A program made the position numbers and the translations under genes. Below, one piece after another: positions 21,498 to 34,617 of a DNA stretch of 36,030 bases (position 1 is the stretch's first letter; every line of letters begins with the position of its first letter). Source of the DNA: Parvularia atlantis (lineage: Eukaryota > Opisthokonta > Rotosphaerida); assembly GCA_943704415.1 (NCBI GenBank), contig CALSCO010001884.1, forward strand, positions 1-36,030, in the 5' to 3' direction. The notes under the pieces were generated by a model, which ran no database searches, was not told where the DNA came from, and saw only the letters and a list, made by a program, of their open reading frames with translations.

Positions 21498-22407
21498 ATG
21501 GCCTGGACGTGCAGCTCGACGAGCAACGCGGGCCTGGTCCGCAACCTCAAGCAGTCAGGCTATGTGCGTGCGCGCGGCGCGCCCCCGCGCAGGGTGCTGA
21601 CGGCGCAGGGCCAGGTCGTGGGCCGCGCCGTCGAGGAGGCGATGAACGCGGTAGACCGCAAGTGGTTCGTCGGGCCGGGCGCGCACGCGTACCAGGACAG
21701 CCCGCAGTCGATCGGGCACAACGTGACCATCTCAGCGCCGCACATGCACGCGCACGCACTCAGCACGCTCGAGGCCAAGCTCAAGGCGCGCGCGCGCTGT
21801 GCTGACGTGCTGAAGGCCGCGTGCTGACACCTGTGCACACTCGTGCCTCTGCAGCCGGGCGCGCGCGTGCTCGACGTCGGGTCCGGCAGCGGCTACCTCA
21901 CCGCGTGCATGGCGCACATGGTCGCGCCGTCCGGGCAGGTCGTTGGCGTGGAGCACGTGCCTGAGCTCGTCAAGCAGTCGCTGCGCAACATCGACACGGC
22001 GCGCGCGGCGGGCGTGCAGATGGCGCCGATCGAGGTTGTGGCGAGCGACGGGCGCGAGGCATGCGCGCGCGCGCGGCTGTGCTTCGGCTGAGCCGCGTCG
22101 TCCACGCAGGGCATGCCGCAGTACGCGCCGTACGACTGCGTCCACGTCGGCGCCGCGGCCGAGCGCTTCCCGCAGGCCCTGCTCGACCAGCTCGCCGAGG
22201 GCGGCCTGCTGTACGTGCCCGAGGTGGTCGAGTACGGCCAGCAGGCCATCTGCCTCTACCGCAAGGGCCCGCGCGGGACGTACGAGCGCGACCAGCTTCT
22301 CGGGGTGCGTGGCCGTGCGTGTGCGCGGGGGCGCGGCGGGCTGACGCGCCGGCGCGCAGGTTCGCTACGTCCCTCTCACGTCGCTCGCGAGCCAGCTCGG
22401 CGACTAA
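21498..22407 (+). CDS. PCMT1: Protein-L-isoaspartate O-methyltransferase
   Basis: Five exons (21498-21563, 21615-21785, 21855-22058, 22110-22304, 22360-22407) give 227 residues, the same length as the human enzyme. It begins MAW like the animal protein, then [10 protein letters not shown], the substrate/SAM region [24 protein letters not shown] motif [38 protein letters not shown] and the C-terminal VRYVPLTS. The enzyme methylates isoaspartyl residues in aged proteins with S-adenosylmethionine and so starts their repair. It is cytosolic. Two of four introns (21786-21854 and 22059-22109) have GC donors. The stop lies 98 bases before the kinesin start. Confidence 0.96.
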
Positions 22408-22505
22408 CGTATGTACGTGTACGTGTAGCATCTAGAGATCTGGCTGTAATTAGCGTGTACTATCTGCGCGTCTGTGCTGCGCTCAACGCCGGCTCCCGCC
22501 TCCAC

Positions 22506-25500
22506 ATGGCCGCGCCTGCCGGGCCCGGCGGGTCGTCCGTGCGCGTGGCCGTGCGCTGCCGGCCGCTGAACGACCGGTGCGCGCGTCGTCCTGCGTGCGC
22601 GGGCGCGAGCGCCACCGCTGATCGCGACCCGTCGCATGGTTCGCAGCGAGATCCAGTCGCGCGCCGACGTCGTCGTGCGCATGAGCGGCGGGCAGGTGCT
22701 GCTGACCGACCCGGAGCGCGTGGCCGCGGGCGCGGCCGACCCCGTCCGCCCGTTCACGTTTGACCACGCGTTCTGGTCGACCAACCGCGACGACGCGCAC
22801 TTTGCCTCGCAAGAGCGCGTGTTTGACGACGTCGGCCGCGGCACGCTCGCGCACGCGTTCGAGGGCTTCAACGTGTGCATCTTCGCCTACGGCCAGGTGC
22901 GTGCGCGCGTGCGCCGTGTGCGTATTTGGGTGCTGACCCGCGGTGCGCGGCAGACCGGCTCGGGCAAGTGCGTCGCTCGTGCTCGCGCACGGATGGTCGC
23001 GGCTGACATTGCGCGCAACACGCAGGTCGTACAGCATGATGGGCACGGAGCAGGACCCGGGCATCATCCCGCGCCTGTGCGAGGCCATGTTTGCGCGCAT
23101 CGACCAGAACGCCGAGCCGACTTTGTCGTTCAAAGTCGAGGTCTGATGCGCACACACATCGCGGCCGCGCGCTCCGGCTCACGCTCGCAACGGCGGCGGT
23201 CGTGGCGCAGGTGTCGTACCTTGAGATCTACAACGAGAAGGTCAAGGATCTGCTCAACCCAGCCATGAAGGACCACTCGGTGCGCATCGGGCCGCGGTGC
23301 GTCCTCGCGCGCCTGACAGCCCGCGGCAGTGCAAGGTCCGCGAGCACCCGGTCCTCGGGCCGTACGTCGAGGACCTGTCCAAGTGCGTCGGGCTGCCTGC
23401 GGCCAGGGGGGTGTCGGGCTGATCGCGCACGCCCGGCCAGACTGCTGGTCGCGAGCTTTACCGACATCAACCGCCTGATCGACGAGGGCAATAAGGCGCG
23501 CACGGTCGCGGCCACGGCGATGAACGCGCTCAGCAGCCGGTCGCACGCGATCTTCACGCTTGTGCTCACGCAAGTCAAGGTGCGCGCAGCCGGCGCGTGA
23601 CAGCGTCCGTAGACCGCGCGAGCCGGCGCACAGTACGACCCGGAGGTGAAGATGACGAGCGAGAAGACGAGCAAGATCAGCCTCGTCGATCTCGCCGGTA
23701 GCGAGCGCGCGGGCAAGAGCGGCACGACCGGCGACCGGCTCAAGGCGCGCGCGCACCCGGTGTTGCTGCAGCGTCGGCTGACGCGGTCGGTCGCAGGAGG
23801 GCGCCAATATCAACAAGTCACTGAGCACGCTCGGGCTCGTCATCAAGGCGCTCGCCGAGTCTGACCCGCGTAGCAGCAAGCAGCCGTTCGTGCCGTATCG
23901 TGACTCGGTGCTGACGTGGTGCGCTACGCCGCCTGTGCCGGGCGCCGCGTGCTTAGTGCCGTGACGCAGGCTGCTCAAGGATAACCTGGGCGGAAACTCG
24001 AAGACGATCATGGTCGCGACGATCAGCCCTGCCGCGATCAACTTTGAGGAATCGCTGAGGTGCGGCGGCAGTGCGGCGGCGGCAGGCGTCGCGGGGCTGA
24101 GCCGTGCGCCGCGGCACCAGCACGCTGCGGTACGCCAACAGCGCGAAGAACATTGTCAACCGCGCAGTCGTGAACGAGGACGCGAACGCGCGCATCATCC
24201 GCGGTGCGACGCGCTTGTCGCGTGCTGTCGTGCTCACGCACGCACACAGAGCTCAAGGAGGAGATCACACGCCTGCGCGAGCAGCTGGCGCAAAACGGTG
24301 GCACGTCGAGCAGCGCCACGGCCGGGTCCTCGCCCGACAGCGAGGTCAGCCAGCTGAGGGACCAGCTGAAGGAGAGGTGCGCCGCGCCGCCTCGCCGCAA
24401 CGTCGCACGCTCTGACGATGCGCGCGTATGCAGCGAGCGCCTCATCGCCGAGCTCAGCCTGACGTGGGAGGACAAGATGCGCAACAGCGAGAAGCTCGAG
24501 GCGCAGCGGCGTGCGGCGTTCAAGGTGCGTGCACCGGCTGCGACCGTCGCCTGGCGCGGCTAACCATACGCGGCCGGGCGCCAGGCGATGGGCATCAAGG
24601 TCACGGTCGAGGACAACAGCCTGCCGTACTTCCTCAACCTGAACGACGACCCGCTGTACGCCGAGGTGCTGCTGTACGAGCTGCGTCCGGGTGTGTCGAG
24701 CGTGCGCCGTGTGCTCGCTCGCTGGCTGAGCGCACGTGGTCAGGCGTGACCAGGATCGGCTCGACGCCGTCCGCCAACGAGCAGGACATCGTCCTGGCGG
24801 GGCCGGACGTGGCGCCGCAGCACGCCGCGGTGGAGAGCCTGGACGACGGGAGCGTGTACCTTGTGCCGTTTGGGGCGGCCGACCCGGGTGCGGCGGCGGG
24901 CCGGCCGTGCGCACGTCGCAGCGCTGACCGTGCACACAGTCTGGACGCAGACGCAGGGCAGCACAGGGCAGCCGAGGCCAGATGCGGACGTGGACGCGGA
25001 CGCGGACGCAGCAGCAGCCGACGGCGGCGCAGCACCAACCGATCCGCTCGCAGACCTGGCGACGCGCTCGAAACGGCTGTCGCAGGGCGAGCTGCCGCGC
25101 GTGCTCGTCAATGGCAGACAAGTGCACGAGCGCGTGCAGCTGCGCCAGGGCCACCGCGTCGCGTTCGGGCGGTTCCACACGTACCGCTTCCAGCACCCGG
25201 CCGAGGCCGCGCGGATGCGCCAGGAGCGGTGCGCGTCTCGCGCGCCTGGCCGTGGCCGCGCTCACGGGCACGCGACGGCGCAGGCTCGCCGGGATAGCCT
25301 CGCCGTCGGCGCCGGGGCGAGTGCTGACAGCCGACTCGTCGCTGGTGGACTTGAGCCTGTCGGAAGATGCGGTGCGCGCGCGCAGCCGTGCCGCTGCGAG
25401 CTGCGCAGCTGAGGCGCTGCTCTCTTGCTTGTCAGCTCGACCTCAGCCTCGCGCCGGACGACCTCTCGTTCACGCTGGTGTCGTCGTCGCCGGACCGGTG

Positions 25501-26703
25501 CGTCAGCGCAGGCGCATCCACCGTGCTGACGCTGCCCCGCAGTGTCGGCGCCAACGGGTCGCCCGTGCGGCCGCTCTCGGGCCAGTCGCAGGACACCGCG
25601 CAGGGCACGACGGTGCGTCTTCGCGCGTCGTAGTGCACGGCAAGTGACACCGCGCACGCACAGGAGATGGCGCAGCGTCTGCGCGACCTCGAGCTGCAGG
25701 TCGCGACCGAGAAGGAGCGCGTGGAGCTGCTGGAGGAGGGCCGCATGGCGTATGAGCGGCGGATCAAGGAGTTGCATCAGGAGCTGGTGCGGCTACTTGC
25801 TTGCAGTGTCGCGCGAGACGCGGCCGACGCATCGGGCGGCCGCGCAGGAGCACAAGGCGAGTGCGACCGGCGCCGACAAGAGCAACAACATCCAGCTGCT
25901 CATCCCGAGCTTCTTGCTCGTGGCCGACACGGCCACGAAGAGTCATCATGTGCGCCGCGGCTGTCGTGCGCGTGCAGCTCGTCCCTGACGCCGCCCGGCG
26001 GAGCAGGAGTACGTGATCGAGGTCACCGTGGGCGGCGAGCGCTGGGTGGTCATGCGGCGCTACAGCGAGTGCGTGCCGCGCCGTTGCGCGTGCTGACCGG
26101 GCGACTGACAGTGCCGCGATGGCAGGTTTCTCGAGATGCACCAGCAGGTGCCTTTTGCGCGCGGCCGACTGGGAGCAACGAGCGCTGACGGCGGCGATAT
26201 GCGCGCAGCTCATGCGGCGCATGGAGATGTCGCCCTTCCTGATCAGCCACTTCCCGAAGAAGCGCCTGCTGCAGTCGCAGGACGAGGCCTTTGCCGAGAG
26301 CAGACGCGAGCGGCTGCAGACGTGCGCGAGCGTGTGACGTTGGCCTCTGTGCTCACCTTCGCGCCAGGTACCTTCGCGGCGTCGTGGCCGAGCTGTTGCG
26401 GCAGCCGCTGTCGGCGCTGAAAACGTGCGCGCGATGGCCCGCACGATGCGAGCGGGCGAGCGGGCTGACCGGCGCGCGCCCCTAGCAACCTGAACAAGGA
26501 GGCGCTGATTGAGGAGCTGCCATTCCTTGATCCGACGTTCAACTTTGAGAAGGCACGCGCCGCGCACGCCCCACGCGCCGCGGCGCATCTGACATCCCCC
26601 GTGAACCCGGCAGCGCTCGCAGTTCTCCGAGAAGGTCGCGCCGTTCCTCATGCCCACGCGCACGAGCCGGTCGTCGACAATGCGCTCGACCGCGCCGACG
26701 TGA
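22506..26703 (+). CDS. KIF16B: Kinesin-3 with FHA and PX domains (KIF16B-like)
   Basis: Twenty-seven exons give 906 residues. Exons: 22506-22576, 22647-22896, 22954-22967, 23026-23140, 23211-23279, 23330-23382, 23441-23579, 23634-23744, 23797-23918, 23970-24059, 24121-24203, 24250-24376, 24434-24524, 24585-24690, 24744-24887, 24940-25228, 25284-25371, 25436-25497, 25543-25612, 25664-25786, 25848-25949, 26007-26068, 26126-26147, 26209-26321, 26368-26424, 26486-26552, 26623-26703. The motor (1-372) has the P-loop GQTGSGKSYSMMG, switch I NALSSRSH and switch [10 protein letters not shown] neck coil and an FHA domain (about 480-600) follow, then a coiled coil ([11 protein letters not shown] onward) and a C-terminal PX domain with [17 protein letters not shown] and FPKKRLL. 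This order matches animal KIF16B, a plus-end motor that binds PI3P and moves early endosomes. The FHA is split by an Asp/Ala-rich low-complexity insert (about residues 530-560). GC donors occur at 23745 and 26553. Confidence 0.94.
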
Positions 26704-28407
<1,704 letters not shown>

Positions 28408-28471
28408 CCGCCGTGAAGTATCGCCGACCAGTAGTAGCGCGGACAAATGAAACAACGAAGCTTGAACGCGC

Positions 28472-30883
28472 TCAGGGCAGGAACGAGTGCGACGACGTGA
28501 CGCTGTGCGAGAGCAGGAAAATGGACCGGTTGCGCTCCTCAATGATGAGCACCTGCGGCGCGCGTGTGGGCAAGCCGGGCTGCCACCGCCCCAACCGCAC
28601 CTTGAAGCGTATCGCGCGGCGGTCGGGCGGCACCTCAGCCTCCTTCTCAGGGCCGATCTGCACGAGGTCTGTCCCGAGCGAGACACCGAGGCAGATCTGC
28701 ACGTGCACACGCGTCAGCAGGCGGGGTGCGCGAGGCGAGTGCGCGCGTGTCCACCTCGTCCGCGTCCTCGAGCTGCCGCGGCTTGGAGCGCTCCTTGCTC
28801 GGGCTGAGGCGGACGTTGTTGACAAAGGTGCCCGAGGACGAGCCGAGGTCGGTGATGTAGAACGACCCGTTGGACTGCGCATCCGCGCGCGCGCGCGCGC
28901 ACCGGTGAGCGTGCGCCGAGTATGTGCGTCGCTGCACGGCCGTACCTCACTGAACGCCGCGTGCACGCGCGAGATCACCTTCGAGTCGAACGAGATCGAG
29001 TTGACGAGCGGCGTGGGGGACTCGCGACACACCGTCACCGGCTCCTTGTCGAGGAAGAACTGCACGCCGAGACGTGTGAGTGCGCACGAGGCCTGCCATG
29101 CGCGACCGCACCTCGGTCGTCGACGCCTCGGCCCAGTAGAACGTGATCTGCGGCCGACCGACGGGCACGGCCTCGAGCGCGTGCTTGACCAGGTTGGAGT
29201 TTTCCTGCCGCGAGAGCCGTGAGCGGTACGCCAGGGCCACGCCGCGCGCGACGCACCAGGAGCTCCTCGAGGGTCTCGACCACGGGCGTGACAAGCGAGG
29301 TCTCGCTCGCGGGCTTGATCGTGGGCATGCCCACCTTCTGTGTGTCTGGTCAGGGCCAGGTCTGCGCGCGCACGCGGGCGCACCGCGGGCGCGGCCGACT
29401 GCCGCTTGGAGTAGCGCTTGCTCGTGGCGGAATTGACGAGCGGCGTGCGCTTGACCGTGTCGTCGTCGTAGTGCCCGGGCCCGTCCTGCTCGGTGCCGGT
29501 GCCCGTCGATGTGCTCGCGACGGTCTGCAGCGCCGCAGGCTCAGCAGGCGTGCCCCCCTCCCCGCGCGCGCTCGACGGCCGCACTCGCACTGCGCTCTCC
29601 TCGTCATCCTCCTCCAGCCCTAGGCCGTTCTGCGCGATCATCTCCATCACCTCCTCTACCAGCGGCTTCAGGCTGCCGGCCTGTGGCGCGGGCCGTGAGC
29701 ACCAGCTGGCCATGCGGCACCGCGGCCGCGACCTTGGTGATGAACGGGTGCTCGAGCAGCGTCGCGGCGTCCGGCCGCGCGTTCGGGTCCTTGAGCAGGC
29801 ACTTGGTCATAAAGTCGACAAACTCGGGCGAGCACTTGTCGGCTGAGCACGCGCCGGTGTCAGCGAGCGCGCGCGCGCGCAGACACGGCGACCACCGCGG
29901 AACGCACCGTCGAGGGCCATCGGCGGCGGCTTGTTTGGGATCATGATCATGGCCAGCATTGGCCGCACCGAGTGGTACGGCGGCTTGCCGTCGACCATCT
30001 CAATGCACGTGACGCCGAGCGACCAGATGTCTGCTTTCCCGTCGTACCTGTGCAGGGCGCATGTCATGCAGCCGTTGACGGGGCGCGCGCGCGCGTGTGT
30101 GTGCGTCTCGCACCCAGACTCGAGCACGACCTCGGGCGCCATCCAGTACGGCGTCCCCGTGAGCGTGTTGCGCTTGAACGTCTTGTCGGTCAGCTGCGCG
30201 GCCACGCCAAAGTCTGTGGTGCGTGAGCGGCGACGGCGCGGCGACCGTGGGCGGTCGTGCTCCGCACCGGCGAGCTTGGCCACGCCGTCGGCCGACAGGA
30301 GGACGTTGCCGGCCTTGACGTCGCGGTGGATCCTCTTGCTGGCGTGCAGGTACTGTAACCCGCGCAGGACGTCCCTTGCGGTGCGCGGCGCCGTGTGAGC
30401 GCGTGCACGCCTCGCTGACGAAGCAGCGCCGTGCCTGCAGATCCCCGCGATGTACTTCTCCTCGAACGTGTGCTTGCTCAGGCGCATGTAGTCTGCCACC
30501 GACCCGCCGGCGCAGTACTCGAGCACGATCTGCGGCGCGCGGCGTGTCGTGGGCGCGCGCTCGTGCGCCGTGCGCGCCCGCACGCACCCACAGGTGCTCG
30601 TCCTCGACGAACGTGCCGAAGACCTTGATCACGTACTTCGAGTCGATCCCGTTCATGATGTCGACCTCGCGCATGATCGACTGCAGGCCCTCGCCCTTCT
30701 CGATCGGCACAAGCCTGTTGTGTGCGCGCGAGTGTCTGCGTGAGGGGCCGCGTTCGTGCTCGCGCAAACGCGCCGCACGCACTTTATCGCGTACAGCACG
30801 CCCGTCTCCTTGTGCGCGGCCTTCACGACCGACCCATAAGAGCCCTCGCCGAGCTTCTCGAGGAGAACATAGGCGGAGGACAT
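28472..30883 (-). CDS. MST/Hippo-type STE20 kinase with C-terminal FHA domain
   Basis: Fourteen exons give 556 residues: 30783-30883, 30588-30714, 30435-30529, 30268-30374, 30114-30213, 29908-30047, 29716-29842, 29384-29672, 29257-29337, 29112-29204, 28946-29059, 28755-28874, 28601-28696, 28472-28552. The kinase domain (8-265) is closest to MST1/2: LEKLGEGSYGSVVKAAHKETG, catalytic Lys at 34, EYCAGGSVADYMRL, HRDVKAGN, DFGVAAQLTD, RNTLTGTPYWMAPE and ADIWSLGVTCIEM. All catalytic residues are present. A linker with acidic EEDDEES and a basic KRYSKRQS stretch follows. Residues about 421-530 form an FHA-like domain with SRVHAAFSE and ITDLGSSSGTFVNN. No SARAH helix was seen. FHA domains bind phosphothreonine, so the kinase may recognise its own or a partner's phosphosites. 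Introns 29673-29715 and 30375-30434 have GC donors; the first is the least certain. In-frame ATGs at 30943 and 30958 could extend the N-terminus. Confidence 0.9.
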
Positions 30884-31011
30884 CGCCCGGCGCACGCGCG
30901 TGTCTCGCGGTTCGGGCTGAAAACGCAGCCAGGCACTCGCCATGGCCGCGCAGGCCACGTGGCTCTGTTTGACCCGGACAACGACCGGCGCGTGCGGCAG
31001 CTGCGAGAGAC
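30884..31011. promoter_or_regulatory. 128-base divergent region, MST-FHA kinase / double propeller gene
   Basis: The region lies between the start codons of two divergent genes and must serve both. I see no TATA box or clear repeat. If one of the kinase's upstream ATGs is used it shrinks to 53-68 bases. Confidence 0.45.
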
Positions 31012-34000
31012 ATGGAGCTGTCGGCGCTGGAGGACGACGCGGCGGGCCGGAAGGGCCGCAGCAAGGCGTGGCGCGCGGCCGACAGCGCGGCGCTCGTGGG
31101 CGCGATCCAGAGCCTGCCGGCCGACGCCGACGCGGACGGCGCCGACGCCGACACCGACACGGGCGGGCTCACGACGCTGCAGGCCGAGGCGCGCGCGTCG
31201 GTGCAGCGCCGGCGGCAGACGCGCCTGCTGGTCTGCGCCGGTGTGGTCGCAGTGCTGCTGCTGCTCGTGGTCGTCGTGCCGGTTGCGGTCGTGCTGTCGC
31301 GCGGCAGCGGCGGGGCGGGCCTCGACGCCGTTCTCACGCCGACGCCGACGCCCGCCCCGACCGACACCTCGCCGTACCAGTGCGCCGGCCGCTACCAGAG
31401 CCTGCCCGCGGCCACGCGCACGCCCGGGCCGACCGCCGCGCCCGTGGTGCCGGTGTTGCAGTGGAGCGAGGTCGCGTTCATGCCGACGCAGCGCAGGTGC
31501 GGAGGATGTCGCGTTTGCGCGGCCTGGCTGATGCTTTGTGTGCGCGCGCGCGTGTGCAGCGACCAGACCGCCGACACGCTCAACGGCATGGTGTACCTGA
31601 CGGGCGGGTGCGTGGGCGAGCAGACGTGCGGCGGGCCGTACTGCGCGTGCTCCAACATCACCGCGTCGGTGCTCGCGTTTGACCCGTTCGCGTTCTCGTT
31701 CGAGGAGCTCGCGCCGATGCCCGTGCCGCGCTACCGCCACTGCTCGTGCACGTGGCGCGACTCGATCTATGTCTTCAACGGGCGCACGCTCGAGACGGAC
31801 GAGATCATCGACCAGGTCGACCAGTTCAACACGACCACAAACGCCTGGTCAACCAAGGCCAGCCTGTACCCGGACGACGTCGGCAGCGACAACGCGTGCT
31901 TCACCATCGGCGACGTCATTTACATCATGGGCGGTTACAGTCCGGACTACAGCGTCGCGTTCAACACGACCTACCGCTACTACCCGGCCACGGACACGTG
32001 GGTGCGCGACGCCGCGCAGCTCGAGTTTGGCCGCGGCGACTTCTCGGCCGTGCCGGTGGGGCGCAAGGGCTTCATCTACGGCGGCTACGTCGCGAGCGAC
32101 TTTTGCAAGCCGATCGACTCGATGGAGATGTTTGACCCGGACGAGCACACGTGGACCCCGCGCGCGGCCCCGGGCGAGAACAGCGCGCAGAAGCGCGCCG
32201 GCGTCGAGCTCGAGGGCCGCCTGCTCAGCTTTGGCGGCGAGACCAAGTCCAAGACGGTCGACTGCGTCGACACGGACCTGGTCCCGCTCAGCCGCGTGCG
32301 CTCGTACGACCCCGTGTCCAACACGTGGCGCAACGAGTCTTCCCTGCCCCAGCCGCTCTTCCGCTTCGCCGCGGCCGTCGTTGACGAGCGCCTGTTTGTG
32401 TTTGGCGGGCAGGGCGAGCTGATCGCGGGCACGGCCGAGGACGACGTCCCGTACTTTCCCGTGCTCAGCAACGTCTACGAGTTTGACTACGTCTTTGAGA
32501 GCACGCCCACACCCGCGCCCTCGGCCGGTGCGCTGACCGCCGCGGCCGCTGCCGTCGGTGCTGATATCGTACGCAGCCCCGACGGCCGAGGCACCCGCGC
32601 TCAGCATCAACGCGACCGTCCTGCCCTTCTACGGCGGGCGCTCGCAGGACGAGGCCGGCACGGCGCTCTGCAAGACGGACTTTAATGGCGGTGCGCCGCT
32701 GCGAGTGCTGCCCGTGCGCTGCCCGCGCCGCTGAGCTGTGTGCGTGCGCGCAGACGGCAGGCAGGACCTCGTCGTCGGCACGTGGAACGAGCTCGTGTAC
32801 GTCGTGCCCGGCGGCCGCACCAGCTACAACTTCACGGGCTCGTACCGGCTCACGGACGTGCAGGCCCTACGTGCGTACGTGTATACGGGCGAGAACGCGG
32901 GCGACGACTTTGGCTCGGCCGGCCTCGCGGGCGAGGTCGACTTTAACGGCGATGGCATCCAGGTGCGTGCGCACTGCCGCTGGTGCTTGCGCGCACGGAC
33001 TCACGCGGTGCGCGCCCCCGCAGGACCTCATCGTGGGCGCGCCCGGCTACGAGGGCGACAATGGCGCGGCGTACATCATCTACGGCACGAATGAGACTCA
33101 GACCGAGCCGCTGTCGATGCGCGACCTCGGCTCGCGCGGCGTGCGCATCTACGGCCCGCGGCTGTCGGGCCAGTGCGGGATCAGCGTGAGCGTGGGCGAC
33201 TTTGACGGCGACGGGCTGGCGGACTTGCTCGTGGGCTGCAGCGGCCGCGACGTCAACAAAGTCTTCCTGATCTGGGGCCTGCGCCCGTGGCCGTCGGTGA
33301 TCAACCTGGACGCGCCGCCGCAGTGCAGCACGGTCTCGTTCACCGAGTCGCTATCGCACACGAGCTTCGGTTACTCGATGCCCCCGCGCGCGATCGGTGC
33401 GTGCCTTGTGCCCCTGTGTCGTGGACTGACGCCTGACCCCCCCGCGCGCGCGCGCGCGACGCAGACATCAACAGCGACGGCTTTGATGACATTATCATGA
33501 GGTGCGGCGCGCACCCGCGCCACCCGCCTGCGCGGCTGACCGGGCCATGTGACTGCGCAGCGCCCCCTGGTCGGGCACGAACCGCGCGGGCGCCGTCTTC
33601 GTCTACTACGGCCGGCGCGACAACTGGACGCCCACGGTCACGCTCGCCAGCACGAGCTCGGCGTCGTCGCGCGGCTTCAACTTTATCGGCGCGCCATACG
33701 ACGTCCTCGGCTATTCTGTCGCCGCGGCGGTGCGCGCGCTCGCCCCCAGCTGTGCAGCCGGCGCTGACGCTGTCTGCGTCCAGGGCGACATCAACGGCGA
33801 CGGCAAGATGGACCTCATCATGTGCGTGCGGTCGCGCTTGTGCTTGCCGTAGCGCTGACTGCAGTGACGACGGCGGCAGTGGCGCGCCCACCGACACCTC
33901 GCTCAGCTCGTATGCACGCGGCGCGGTCTACGTCGTCTTCGGCTTTGCGACGTCGCAATACGCGAGCGTCCCGCGCAACCCGTCGCAGCTGAGCGGCACC

Positions 34001-34515
34001 AACGGCCTGCGCATTTACAGCCCCAACCCGTTGCTGGGACTGGGCGCGGCCGTGTCGTCTGCCGGCGACCAGAACGATGACGGTGCGCTTACGCGCCCTC
34101 GCGTGCACGCGGTGCTGACCTGGTGCTCGCGCGGCCCAGGCGTCGACGACATCGTGTTTGGTCTGCCGTTCGCCACGCTCGCAGATGCCCCGTCCAACTG
34201 CATCCTCCAGGGCGTCGGCGTGGTGCTCTTTGGCAAGGCCGGCGGGTACGCGGCCGAGTACAACCTGGGCTACAGCGTCAGTCCGGCCGACGGCTTCGTG
34301 ATTGGTGCGCCCCGCCTGCGCTGCGCGTGGCGCCGACCTGACGTCGACCGCGTGCAGGTCTGACCAACTTTTGCCAGTCGGGCTTTGGACTGGCGGTACT
34401 GACGCTGCCCGAGTTTGTGGGCGACGACGCCGACTTGATCATCGTCGGCGCGCCGTTCGCGTCGTCGCCGGGCCGCAACAGCGACGGCGCCGTGACGCTG
34501 TGGATCAACTTCTGA
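31012..34515 (+). CDS. Type II membrane protein, kelch plus FG-GAP propellers
   Basis: Eleven exons (31012-31496, 31560-32527, 32577-32690, 32754-32962, 33024-33396, 33465-33501, 33561-33729, 33784-33821, 33880-34082, 34140-34304, 34358-34515) give 972 residues. A 71-residue cytosolic N-terminus rich in Asp-Ala and ending RRRQTR precedes one hydrophobic helix (72-95), then a Thr/Pro-rich stalk. No signal peptide precedes it, so a type II orientation is inferred. Residues about 150-495 carry kelch repeats (VYLTGG, IYVFNGR, IYIMGGY, GFIYGGY, LFVFGG with following W-x-P and YDP-x-x-NTW units). Residues about 520-970 carry integrin-alpha-like FG-GAP repeats with Ca-loop motifs DFNGDGRQD, DFNGDGIQD, DFDGDGLAD, DINSDGFDD, DINGDGKMD and DQNDDGVDD, each followed by a VGAP-like turn. 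The role is unknown; cell-surface binding or adhesion is an inference. It is convergent with the LysM gene, with 102 bases between stops. Confidence 0.9.
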
Positions 34516-34617
34516 CCGGCGCATGTCCTTGCTTGCTTTTGTGTGCATGAACGAACGGCGTTATGACAAAGTGAGACACAAAAACTCGACAGCTTGGCAG
34601 CGCAGAGGACGTTTGTG

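Noticed and set aside
20952-21827. A 291-codon plus-strand frame that includes the PCMT1 N-terminus
   Set aside because: The part before 21498 has no homology and is Arg-rich; PCMT1 begins at the conserved MAW.
5299-26703. A single co-regulated endosome/GTPase gene cluster
   Set aside because: The related functions are scattered on both strands among ribosome-assembly, repair and protease genes; chance proximity in a compact genome explains it.
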